A stretch of 9,785 nt of DNA, from positions 1-9,785 of the forward strand of contig DATCXZ010000024.1 of NCBI GenBank assembly GCA_036570545.1. The letters run 5' to 3'. The notes beneath the pieces are model-generated. The model made no database searches. It saw nothing but the letters and a program-made list of their open reading frames with translations, and was not told the origin of the DNA. Position numbers and translations under genes: made by a program. This document shows positions 1 to 6,194 of this stretch, in pieces. Source of the DNA: Pelagibius sp036570545. GTDB taxonomy: Bacteria; Pseudomonadota; Alphaproteobacteria; Kiloniellales; Kiloniellaceae. The number at the start of each line of letters is the position of its first letter. Position 1 is the first letter of the stretch.

Positions 1-120
1 ATGGAGGGCAAGATCAACATCGACGACCTCATCACCCACACCCTGCCGCTCAACGACATCAACAAGGGCTTCGACCTCATGCACGAGGGCAAGTCCATCC
101 GCTCGGTCGTGGTGTACTGA
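1..120 (+). CDS. adhC: S-(hydroxymethyl)glutathione dehydrogenase (class III alcohol dehydrogenase), C-terminal end only
   Basis: The window opens inside this gene: only the last 39 residues and the TGA stop are present, and the ATG at position 1 is an internal codon. The visible tail contains INIDDLITHTLPLNDINKGF, then FDLMHEGKSIRSVVV and a final Tyr, which is the very conserved end of the zinc-dependent class III alcohol dehydrogenase (also called frmA, adhI or flhA). The family oxidises S-hydroxymethylglutathione, formed spontaneously from formaldehyde and glutathione, to S-formylglutathione with NAD+ in the cytoplasm. The catalytic zinc ligands lie upstream of the window and cannot be checked. 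The next gene, 54 bp downstream, encodes the enzyme for the following step, which supports the call strongly. Confidence 0.93.
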   Translation: MEGKINIDDLITHTLPLNDINKGFDLMHEGKSIRSVVVY

Positions 121-174
121 CGCGGCCGGTCGGCGCGCCACAGTCCTGAGTATCACTACAATCTAGAGGCGGTT

Positions 175-1020
175 ATGGATCTGACAGTCAACAGCCAGCA
201 GCGCTGCTTCGAGGGGACACAGGGCTTCTACAGCCACGAGTCCGAGGTTTGCGGGGGCACGATGAACTTCGCCGTGTTCCAGCCGCCGCAGGCCAAGGGC
301 GGCAAGAAGGTGCCGCTGGTCACCTTCCTCTCCGGCCTTACCTGCACGGAGGAGAACTTCACCGTGAAGGCCGGCGCGCAGCGCGTCGCCGCCGAGCTCG
401 GCCTCATGCTGCTGATGCCGGACACCTCGCCGCGCGGCGCCGGCTATCCGGGCGAGGACGATGCTTACGACTTCGGCAGCGGCGCCGGCTTTTATCTCGA
501 TGCGACGCAGCGGCCGTGGTCGCAGCGCTACAACATGTACAGCTACGTGACCAGGGAGCTGCCCGCGCTGCTGGCCGAGCATTTCCCCGCCGACATGGGC
601 CGCCAGGGCATCATGGGCCACTCGATGGGCGGGCACGGCGCCATCACCATCCACCTGAAGAATCCCGGCGCCTACAAGTCGGTATCGGCCTTCGCGCCGA
701 TCTGCGCGCCGACCCTCTGCCCCTGGGGCCAGAAAGCCTTCCTCGGCTACCTCGGCAAGGACGAGGAGCACTGGCGCGAATACGATAGCTGCGCCCTCAT
801 CCGCAAGCAGCCGTCCGACGCCCTGCTGTTCATCGACCAGGGCGTCGAGGACCCCTTCCTCAGCGAGCAGCTCCTGCCCGATCAGCTCGTCGAGGCCTGC
901 GAGGAGGCCGGCCAGCGTTTTGAATTACGCATGCAGGCCGACTACGATCACAGCTATTATTTCATCCAGACCTTCATCGAGGATCATCTGCGCCACCACG
1001 CGAAGCTGTTGCACGCCTGA
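175..1020 (+). CDS. fghA: S-formylglutathione hydrolase
   Basis: A 281-residue alpha/beta-hydrolase of the esterase D type, which hydrolyses S-formylglutathione to formate and glutathione in the cytoplasm and so completes glutathione-dependent formaldehyde oxidation. The length matches the family (about 275-285). Visible hallmarks are the oxyanion-region segment FLSGLTCTEENF (51-62), the nucleophile elbow GHSMGGHGA with Ser150, the acid in DQGVEDPFL (Asp226), and the catalytic His259 in the YDHSYYFI segment; these fit the known Ser-Asp-His triad. The ATG at 175 is preceded by AGAGGCGG at 164-171, a reasonable ribosome binding site, and the protein starts at the usual place for the family. It follows the dehydrogenase gene by 54 bp and precedes the desaturase-like gene by 9 bp, so all three are probably co-transcribed. 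Confidence 0.97.
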   Translation: MDLTVNSQQRCFEGTQGFYSHESEVCGGTMNFAVFQPPQAKGGKKVPLVTFLSGLTCTEENFTVKAGAQRVAAELGLMLLMPDTSPRGAGYPGEDDAYDFGSGAGFYLDATQRPWSQRYNMYSYVTRELPALLAEHFPADMGRQGIMGHSMGGHGAITIHLKNPGAYKSVSAFAPICAPTLCPWGQKAFLGYLGKDEEHWREYDSCALIRKQPSDALLFIDQGVEDPFLSEQLLPDQLVEACEEAGQRFELRMQADYDHSYYFIQTFIEDHLRHHAKLLHA

Positions 1021-1029
1021 CGGAGGACC

Positions 1030-1950
1030 ATGCAGCACGCCACCGTCTTCCCTGTCCGCCCGGCCGTCCCCAAGGCCGAGTTGAGAGCGCTGGCGGCGCG
1101 CAGCGACCGCAAGGGCCTCGTCCAATTCGGCGGACACCTGGCGCTGCTCGCCGTTACCGGCAGCGCGGTGCTGTGGGCCGAGGGTAGCTGGGGGGATAGC
1201 TGGGCGCTGGCGCCGGCCCTGCTCGCGCACGGCATCGTCCTGGTCTTCCTCTTCGCGCCGCTGCACGAGACGATCCACCGCACGGCGTTCCGCCGGCGCG
1301 CGCTGAACGACGCCGTGGCGCGCGTCGCCGGCTTCCTGCTGGTGCTGCCGGCCGACTACTTCCGCGCCTTCCACCTGCAGCACCACCGCTTCACCCAGGA
1401 CCGCCGGCGCGACCCGGAGCTGGCCGCGCCGCCGCTCGCCGGACGCCGCGCCTACCTCTGGCATGTCTCCGGCATCCCGTACTGGCGCGACCGCTTCGCC
1501 GCCACTGGCCGGCATGCGCTCGGCCGGGTGACCGAGGACTTCGTTCCCGCCGCCCTGCGTCCGGCCATCGTGCGCGAGGCGCGCCTGCATCTTGCCGGCT
1601 ACGCCCTGCTCGCCCTCGCCAGCCTCGCGGCCGGCAGCGGCCTGCTGCTCTGGCTGTGGGTGGTGCCGGTCCTTCTCGGCCAGCCGTTCCTGCGGCTCTA
1701 CCTGCTGGCCGAGCACAGCGGCTGCCCGGAGGTGCCGGACATGCTGGCCAACAGCCGCACCACGTTGACCAACCCGCTGCTGCGGGCGCTGTGCTGGAAC
1801 ATGAACCTGCACTCGGCGCACCACGCCAATCCGGCCGTTCCGTTCCACGCGCTGCCCGCCGCCGACGCCCTGCTGGCGCCGCAGATCGTCACGCGCAGCC
1901 GCGGCTACGTCACGGTACAGCGGGAAATCTGGCAGCGCCTCGCGGGATAG
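1030..1950 (+). CDS. Fatty acid desaturase family membrane protein
   Basis: A 306-residue polytopic membrane protein with the histidine boxes of membrane di-iron desaturases and hydroxylases: HETIH (79-83), HLQHH (115-119) and HSAHH (261-265), plus an EHSG motif (His229) in the position of the extra histidine often seen in these enzymes. Hydrophobic stretches lie at about 32-50, 59-78, 96-108 and 186-222, with the His boxes on the presumed cytoplasmic side. Family members use O2 and an electron donor to desaturate or hydroxylate lipid-like substrates (fatty acyl chains, carotenoids); the substrate here cannot be read from sequence. A GGAGG at 1022-1026 sits close to the ATG. Only 9 bp separate it from fghA, so translational coupling is likely. 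A link to formaldehyde metabolism is not obvious; the enzyme might act on a substrate that releases formaldehyde, but that is speculation. Confidence 0.88.
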   Translation: MQHATVFPVRPAVPKAELRALAARSDRKGLVQFGGHLALLAVTGSAVLWAEGSWGDSWALAPALLAHGIVLVFLFAPLHETIHRTAFRRRALNDAVARVAGFLLVLPADYFRAFHLQHHRFTQDRRRDPELAAPPLAGRRAYLWHVSGIPYWRDRFAATGRHALGRVTEDFVPAALRPAIVREARLHLAGYALLALASLAAGSGLLLWLWVVPVLLGQPFLRLYLLAEHSGCPEVPDMLANSRTTLTNPLLRALCWNMNLHSAHHANPAVPFHALPAADALLAPQIVTRSRGYVTVQREIWQRLAG

Positions 1951-1967
1951 CAGGCTGCCGCACATGG

Positions 1968-2057
1968 TTCGAGACGCCCGCTGACGCGGGCTCCTCACCA
2001 TGAGGTGTCAGTATTGCCTCACCCTGAGGAGCCTTGCGCAGCAAGGCGTCTCGAAGG
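1968..2057. repeat. Composite palindromic repeat, full copy (inverted pair)
   Basis: Two inverted, similar halves are separated by about 11 bp. The left half (1968-2005) begins TTCGAGACGCC and contains the stem GCCCGC/GCGGGC with loop TGAC (1976-1991). The right half (2017-2057), read on the minus strand, also begins TTCGAGACGCC and contains GCCTTGC/GCAAGGC with loop GCA (2031-2047). Both halves end in a CCTCA...TGAGG mini-palindrome. It lies between the converging desaturase and bactofilin genes, so its transcripts could fold and stop both, although there is no clear T-tract. A second, shortened copy is at 8790-8867, showing that it is a dispersed element. Confidence 0.8.
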
Positions 2058-2090
2058 GCGAGGCAAATTGCTCCGGACAGCCCACCAGCA

Positions 2091-2609
2091 TCAGCGCGTC
2101 GCGGCGCCTTCCAGCACGCGCTCGGCTGCGGGCTTGTTGGCCGGCTTCGTTGCCCGCCGCGCCGGCGCCTCCGCCAGCAGGTCGATGTCGCCGCTCACGC
2201 GGCCGCCCTGCTCGACGCGCAGCTCGCCGTAGCGCAGGGTGCCCGAGACACGGCCGCCCGCCGCAACCGTCAAGAGGCCGCTCACCGTCAGTTCGCCGCT
2301 GAAGCTGCCGGCGATGCGCGCGGTGTCGACCAGCGCGGTGCCGGCATAGTGGCCGCTGTCGCGAACCGCCAGCTCCACTGCCTCCAGCGAGGCCTCGACC
2401 TTGCCTTCGACGATGAGGGTGGTGCAGGACTGGATCTCGCCCTTCACCTGGATGCCCTCGCCGACGATGAGGGTTCCTTCCGAGTGGGACTCCTCCTGGG
2501 GGACCTTCGGCTCGGCCTTCGAGAGACCGAGGACGCCCGCGCCGGGGCGCACACCGAGGCCCAGCTCGGATGCCGGCACGAGACGACGGGGGTGGTTGGT
2601 GGTGGTCAT
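2091..2609 (-). CDS. Bactofilin (polymer-forming cytoskeletal protein)
   Basis: A 172-residue protein with a central bactofilin domain (about 45-145) flanked by a Pro/Gly-rich N-terminal tail and an Ala/Lys/Arg-rich C-terminal tail. The core shows the regular beta-helix pattern of short hydrophobic strands separated by Gly turns: GTLIVGEGIQVKGEI, TTLIVEGKVEA, GELTVSGLLTVAAGGRVSG and RVEQGGRVSGDI. Bactofilins self-assemble without nucleotides into filaments at the inner membrane and scaffold cell-wall enzymes or polar structures. The N-terminus has no obvious transmembrane helix. The ATG at 2609 is preceded on the minus strand by GAAGG with a 5-nt spacer. No M23 peptidase gene is adjacent, unlike some bactofilin loci. 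It is the last gene of a minus-strand series, 213 bp after the PAS_5 gene, and converges on the desaturase. Confidence 0.92.
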   Translation of the reverse strand: MTTTNHPRRLVPASELGLGVRPGAGVLGLSKAEPKVPQEESHSEGTLIVGEGIQVKGEIQSCTTLIVEGKVEASLEAVELAVRDSGHYAGTALVDTARIAGSFSGELTVSGLLTVAAGGRVSGTLRYGELRVEQGGRVSGDIDLLAEAPARRATKPANKPAAERVLEGAATR

Positions 2610-2674
2610 GGCCGCCTTCGTTCTCCCAATTCCGGACGGTCGTTGCCGCCCTCACCGATGTGACGCTTGTGCTG

Positions 2675-2699
2675 TCGCGACGCCTTGCGGACGCAAGGC
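2675..2699. repeat. Short hairpin related to the core of the composite palindromic repeat
   Basis: A perfect 7-bp stem GCCTTGC/GCAAGGC with loop GGAC (2682-2699). Together with the preceding TCGCGACGCC it closely matches the core of the right half of the repeat at 2031-2053 read on the minus strand (TCGAGACGCCTTGC, then GCAAGGC). It sits in the 213-bp gap between the bactofilin start and the PAS_5 stop. It may be a degenerate repeat fragment; there is no T-tract to call it an intrinsic terminator. Confidence 0.5.
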
Positions 2700-2777
2700 A
2701 AGCACAGGCGAAGCTAGCGGACAAGACTGGCCTGATTGTGCGGCAAAATTAGGGCTGTCGCGCGTCGGCCCAGGGGG

Positions 2778-2797
2778 ACCACGGGGAGACCACGGGG
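2778..2797. repeat. Short 11-bp-period direct repeat
   Basis: ACCACGGGG occurs at 2778-2786 and again at 2789-2797, separated by AG, just downstream of the PAS_5 gene stop and about 170 bp upstream of the bactofilin start. One helical-turn spacing would suit a protein-binding site, but two short units in GC-rich DNA can also be chance. Confidence 0.25.
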
Positions 2798-2822
2798 AAA
2801 CGACGCCGCGGGCGGGAAGCGA

Positions 2823-3347
2823 CTAGAATCCCATCGGCGGGTCGCCCGCGGCGCGCGCGTAGGACCAGGGGCCCGCCGATTCGCTGGCATGGTCGCCGAG
2901 GCGGAAGATGGCGCCGCCGATGAGCACGTCGATGACGCGTCCGTCGCTGGCAAGCGGCAGCAGCAGGCGATGGGTGCTCAGGTGGTCGCGGCCCGCCACC
3001 AGCACGCTGCCTTCCCGGTAGCGTGGGCCGCCGCCGCGGGCGACCTCGATGTGCTGGGCGACGGGGATCGGCATTCCGGCGGCCTTGTGGATCTCGGCGA
3101 TGGAGCGCCCGCGCAGCGACATCGAGAAGGCCTCTTCGACCCGCGAGCCGGCCAGCCGGAACACGAAGTCCTCGGCATCTCCGATGACATCGAGCAGAAA
3201 GAGGTTGGGCAGCAGGTCGGGAATGTCAAGCGGGTCGATGTCGCGTCGCGACGGTAGCGCCCCGCCTTGGCAGCGCGAGCACCAGTACTCGTATAGGCGG
3301 CGCAGCTTGGTGTCCGGCAGTTGCGCCGGATTGAAGGCCATAGTCAT
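2823..3347 (-). CDS. PAS_5 (DUF1388-type) domain protein
   Basis: A single-domain protein of 174 residues resembling the alphaproteobacterial PAS_5 family. Family-like features, in order, are a leading helix with LYEYW (18-22), PSRRDIDPLDIPDLLPNLFL (32-51), the core strand LLDVIGDAEDFVFRLAGS (51-68), and late strands around GSVLVAG and RVIDVLIGGAIF. There is no signal peptide, membrane helix or output domain, so it is probably a cytoplasmic ligand- or partner-binding sensor; no ligand can be named. I chose the ATG at 3347 because AGGGGGCAGG lies just upstream on the minus strand; ATG 3341 is a near alternative. The frame can be extended to a TTG at 3404, but that adds residues unlike the family and overlaps the promoter candidate. 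It is oriented with the upstream kinase gene, with a hairpin-rich gap between. Confidence 0.85.
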   Translation of the reverse strand: MTMAFNPAQLPDTKLRRLYEYWCSRCQGGALPSRRDIDPLDIPDLLPNLFLLDVIGDAEDFVFRLAGSRVEEAFSMSLRGRSIAEIHKAAGMPIPVAQHIEVARGGGPRYREGSVLVAGRDHLSTHRLLLPLASDGRVIDVLIGGAIFRLGDHASESAGPWSYARAAGDPPMGF

Positions 3348-3393
3348 GGCCTGCCCCCTGATATACCCCCAATTAACCAGGAGCATACCAGAT

Positions 3394-3423
3394 ATAGTAG
3401 CCAAGGCGAGCCGTTTCTTTCAG
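3394..3423 (-). promoter_or_regulatory. Candidate sigma-70-type promoter for the PAS_5 gene
   Basis: On the minus strand, CTGAAA (3423-3418) and TACTAT (3399-3394) are separated by 18 bp, each matching four of six consensus positions. They lie in a locally AT-richer stretch about 45 bp upstream of the ATG at 3347. The match is by eye only. Confidence 0.35.
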
Positions 3424-3460
3424 CTCCCGCTTAGGATGACCGCTTGCCCGCTGCGGAGGC

Positions 3461-3524
3461 TAGATCGGATCGTGGTCAGATGGAACCGCGCCGCGATTCC
3501 GTCTGACCACGTGAATCCGATCTA
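3461..3524. repeat. Long imperfect palindrome, first of a tandem pair
   Basis: The left arm 3461-3490 starts TAGATCGGAT and continues CGTGGTCAGATGGAACCGCG. The right arm 3492-3524 is its reverse complement apart from a 3-nt bulge and two mismatches, so about 28 pairs can form around a single-base loop. The inner part of the arm (GGTCAGAYGGAAYCGCG) resembles that of the next palindrome, indicating two diverged copies of one repeat unit. It lies in the gap between the kinase and PAS_5 genes. Confidence 0.75.
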
Positions 3525-3535
3525 CTTCAAAAGGG

Positions 3536-3596
3536 TAGAGCAGATCAGGGTCGGTGGATCGCCTCGGGCGATTCCATCCGACCCTGATCTGCTCTA
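3536..3596 (-). terminator. Long palindrome overlapping the kinase stop codon; likely terminator and repeat unit
   Basis: Arms 3536-3563 and 3567-3596 begin with the same perfectly matched 19 nt, TAGAGCAGATCAGGGTCGG, and continue with two single-base bulges to a TCG loop. Read on the minus strand the hairpin begins with the TAG that stops the histidine kinase gene and is followed by ACCCTTTTG, a short T-run, so Rho-independent termination of the kinase transcript is plausible. As it is also similar to the preceding palindrome, it is probably a dispersed genomic repeat co-opted at the gene end. Confidence 0.65.
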
Positions 3597-5804
3597 GGAC
3601 GAGGTGCCGGCGGCGCGGCGCGGCTCCAGGGCGACGGGTCCCGTGAGCACGCGGTGGCGCGGGATGAGGATCGTGATCTTCGTCCCCTCGCCCCTGGTGC
3701 TCTCCACGGTCAACTCGCCCTCGTGGAGATCGACGAGATGGCGCGTCAATGGCAGGCCGAGGCCGGTGCCTTCGTACTTGCGGCTGAGCGAGGAGTCCAC
3801 CTGGCCGAAGGGCGCCATCGCCTTGATGATGTCGGCCTCGGCCATGCCGATGCCGGTATCCTCCACTTGCAGCACCAGCGCGCCGTCCTGGTCCACTGTG
3901 CCGTGGATGGTCACGCGCCCGCCGGGGTCGGTGAACTTCACCGCATTGGACAGCAGGTTGAGCAGGATCTGCTTCACCGCGCGCGGGTCGGCCTTGATCT
4001 TGGGAAGCTGGACCGGGAAGCGGTGCTCCAGCACGACGACGCCGCCCTCGGCGCGGTCGCGCATGACGCGGAAGCACGACTTCGTTGCCGTCTCGAGATC
4101 GATCGCCTCCTCGTGCAGCTCGAACTTGCCGGCCTCGATCTTCGACAGGTCGAGGATGTCGTTGATCAGGCTCAGCAGGTGCGTGCCGCTGTCGTGGATG
4201 TCGATGGCGTACTCGCGGTACCGCTGATTGCCCATCGGGCCGAACAACTGGTCCTTGATGATCTCGGAGAACCCGATGATGGCGTTCAGCGGCGTGCGCA
4301 GCTCGTGGCTCACGTTGGCAAGGAAGTCGGACTTGGCGCGACTGGCCAGCTCGGCTTCCTCCTTCGCGAAGCGGAGCTGTCGTTCGGCGCTGTAGCTGCC
4401 GGTCACGTCGTCATAGGTCGCCAGCGAGCCGCCGCCGGGCATCGGGCGGTGGACCATGCTGATGACTCGGCCGTTCGACAGGAAGTCCTGCAGGGTCGCC
4501 TCTTCCCCGCTGGCAGCGGTGGCGAGGCGGCGCTGGCGCAGCGTCTTCGCCTGCTCCGGCAACAGCTTCTCGACGCGCGCGGTGTGGTCGAGGATGTCGG
4601 TCAGCTCGGTGCCCGGCTGCGCCATGACGGCCGGCAGGTTGTAGAGATCGAGGAACCGCTGGTTGCAGATGATCAGGCGCTGGTTCACGTCGAACATGGC
4701 GAGGCCCTGGGCCATGTTGTCGAGGGCGGCGTCGAGCAGCACGTTCTTGTGGCGCAGCTCCTCGCCGATGCTGCGCAGCTCGGACTCGCGCCGTCGCAGC
4801 TCGGTGATGTTGGTACCGATGACGACGAAGCCGCCGTTGGCGGTGCGGCGCTGGGCGACGCGGAACCAGGTGCCGTCGCGCAGCTCGATCTCGAACGGGC
4901 GCTCCGGGTTGCGGAAGTTCTGCAACTGCCTGCGGATCCAAGCCTCGGCGTCGTCGGCGGCCTCCGGGAAGTTGCCGGAGCGCGCCACCGCCGTCACCAG
5001 TTCCTCGAAGCGCCTGCCGGGAACCAGCATGTCGCGCACACCGGCGTAGAGATCGCCGTAGCGTCGATTGCACAGCACCAGCTTTTCGTTGGCGTCGAAG
5101 AGCGCGAAGCCGCCGGCCAGCGATTCGATCGACTCACGCAGCCGCTGCTGCGCCGCCGCCGCCGCCATCTCGGAGCGCCGCTCGCGGAAGATGAAGGCGA
5201 CCAGCACCACGGTCAGCGAAGCCACCACGATGAGCACGAGGATGAGCGCGCCGCGGAAGCGCTCCAGTCCCGTCGCCTCCTGCTGCAACATGGTCAGGGC
5301 GCTGGCGTTGGCTTCGCCGAACTGCTTGACGACCTGCAGGCGCACCGTCGAAACGTGCTTGGCCGCGAGGTCGAGCAGCGCCGGGGAATCCGGCCCCAGC
5401 CCTTGCACACCGTCGACCAGCCACCGCTTGAGATCGGCAGCCACCGGGCGCAGCGTCGCATGAATCGAGGCGATGCCGATCTGATCGCTGAACGAGTAGG
5501 TCTCGCCCATGTCGTGCACGCGTCGCTCGAACAGGTCGATACGGTCGATGATCGCCTGGCGGCGCTCGGCGGTGGGCTCGGCGCGCGCCTCGCGGATCGC
5601 CTGCTGCAGGGCGACGAGGTCGTCGATCATGAAGACGACGTCGCGCTCCTGGCGCAGCACCTCCACGGGCAGCACCTGCTTCAGCTTCGAGACGCTGGCC
5701 TCGACATAGAGCACGAGCGCGGTCGTGCCGATGAGCACCGCGGCAATGAAAGCCGCAGGCCAGCGTGACAAGAGCGGACGCTTCAGACTGTCGCCAGCGT
5801 TCAT
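3594..5804 (-). CDS. Transmembrane sensor histidine kinase with two PAS_7 domains
   Basis: A 736-residue inner-membrane sensor kinase. Numbering from the ATG at 5804: a first membrane helix at 15-34, a mainly helical periplasmic domain at 35-184 of no recognised type, and a second helix at 185-206. PAS_7-like domains follow at about 220-335 (GGFALFDANEKLVLCNRRY) and 358-470 (QGLAMFDVNQRLIICNQRF), joined by a coiled coil. HisKA carries the phospho-acceptor His500 in SHELRTPLNAIIGFSE. The HATPase_c domain has an N box NLLSNAVKFT (616-625), G1 DTGIGM (649-654) and G2 GTGLGLPL (679-686). All catalytic motifs are intact, so autophosphorylation is expected. No receiver domain is fused and no response regulator is adjacent, so it is an orphan kinase here. 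The frame extends to ATG 5822 and GTG 5834; I prefer 5804 because GGA/GAGG precedes it and the others lack a clear ribosome site. Confidence 0.93.
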   Translation of the reverse strand: MNAGDSLKRPLLSRWPAAFIAAVLIGTTALVLYVEASVSKLKQVLPVEVLRQERDVVFMIDDLVALQQAIREARAEPTAERRQAIIDRIDLFERRVHDMGETYSFSDQIGIASIHATLRPVAADLKRWLVDGVQGLGPDSPALLDLAAKHVSTVRLQVVKQFGEANASALTMLQQEATGLERFRGALILVLIVVASLTVVLVAFIFRERRSEMAAAAAQQRLRESIESLAGGFALFDANEKLVLCNRRYGDLYAGVRDMLVPGRRFEELVTAVARSGNFPEAADDAEAWIRRQLQNFRNPERPFEIELRDGTWFRVAQRRTANGGFVVIGTNITELRRRESELRSIGEELRHKNVLLDAALDNMAQGLAMFDVNQRLIICNQRFLDLYNLPAVMAQPGTELTDILDHTARVEKLLPEQAKTLRQRRLATAASGEEATLQDFLSNGRVISMVHRPMPGGGSLATYDDVTGSYSAERQLRFAKEEAELASRAKSDFLANVSHELRTPLNAIIGFSEIIKDQLFGPMGNQRYREYAIDIHDSGTHLLSLINDILDLSKIEAGKFELHEEAIDLETATKSCFRVMRDRAEGGVVVLEHRFPVQLPKIKADPRAVKQILLNLLSNAVKFTDPGGRVTIHGTVDQDGALVLQVEDTGIGMAEADIIKAMAPFGQVDSSLSRKYEGTGLGLPLTRHLVDLHEGELTVESTRGEGTKITILIPRHRVLTGPVALEPRRAAGTSS

Positions 5805-6049
5805 CCTCGTTCCAAACCGCATCCCGAACTGCACCGCAGAGCGCGAGAAAAGCCGCCGGAGAGGTGCCGTTCCGAGCCGTCTGCCGCGCCCCTTCCAGCG
5901 GCCGGCGCCGGAGGGGCAGAGAGAAAAGTTAATCTATCTTCATCCCCGCCTGCCACCCGCTGCCGGGGGCCTTGCCGTGCGCGGGCTTGGGCCGCGCCAG
6001 GGAGATGCGATAGCTTTATATTTGATTTCAATTACTTAATGCAGACGTA

Positions 6050-6063
6050 TTCGCGAGCGCGAA
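6050..6063. promoter_or_regulatory. Perfect 14-bp dyad, candidate operator
   Basis: TTCGCG-AG-CGCGAA is a perfect 6-2-6 inverted repeat placed between two AT-rich stretches in the divergent kinase/ppa gap. Its position and symmetry suit binding by a dimeric regulator, but no regulator can be named. Confidence 0.35.
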
Positions 6064-6099
6064 GGGCCGTCCTAACGCTTTATTAATAGGGCGGCGGCG

Positions 6100-6114
6100 T
6101 TAACAATTGGTAAA
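6100..6114 (+). promoter_or_regulatory. CtrA-like motif upstream of ppa
   Basis: TTAA-N7-TAAA at 6100-6114 differs by one base from the alphaproteobacterial CtrA consensus TTAA-N7-TTAA. It lies about 80 bp upstream of the ppa start in an AT-rich stretch, where a single near-match could occur by chance. Confidence 0.2.
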
Positions 6115-6182
6115 GAGACAGACCCGCCGGCCGGGGCAATCCTGCGGCACGGACCGCTGCCTCGCCTGGCCCTGCGCTGCAG

Positions 6183-6188
6183 AGGGAG
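6183..6188 (+). promoter_or_regulatory. Ribosome binding site deciding the GTG start of ppa
   Basis: AGGGAG lies 6 nt upstream of the GTG at 6195. No in-frame ATG occurs before codon 10 of the protein, and that one (in PVGM) would remove conserved N-terminal residues, so the GTG is the start. Confidence 0.7.
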
Positions 6189-6194
6189 ACACTT

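Larger units (their letters stand above)
5805..6194. other. Divergent intergenic region between the kinase and ppa genes
   Basis: About 390 bp with no convincing gene. Most is GC-rich, but 6011-6045 and 6076-6114 are distinctly AT-rich (for example the stretches around CTTTATATTTGATT, TTTATTAATAG and GTTAACAATTGG), as expected where promoters for the leftward kinase and rightward ppa genes should lie. A TATAAA hexamer occurs on the minus strand at 6020-6015, but I could not pair it with a good -35 element. The dyad and the CtrA-like motif found here are listed separately. Confidence 0.6.

Noticed and set aside
925..2001. Long minus-strand open frame (about 358 codons) opposite the desaturase gene
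   Set aside because: Its product is an Arg/Gln/Val/Gly-rich low-complexity chain with no domain, lying exactly antisense to a gene with clear His-box motifs; typical of GC-rich DNA.
3348..3404. N-terminal extension of the PAS_5 protein from a TTG codon at 3404
   Set aside because: It lacks a ribosome binding site, overlaps the promoter candidate, and a good AGGGGGCAGG site precedes ATG 3347.
3654..5768. Plus-strand open frame of about 704 codons across the histidine kinase
   Set aside because: It is the antisense shadow of a kinase with all catalytic motifs intact; the product is rich in Arg/His/Val/Leu/Gln and has no recognisable domain.
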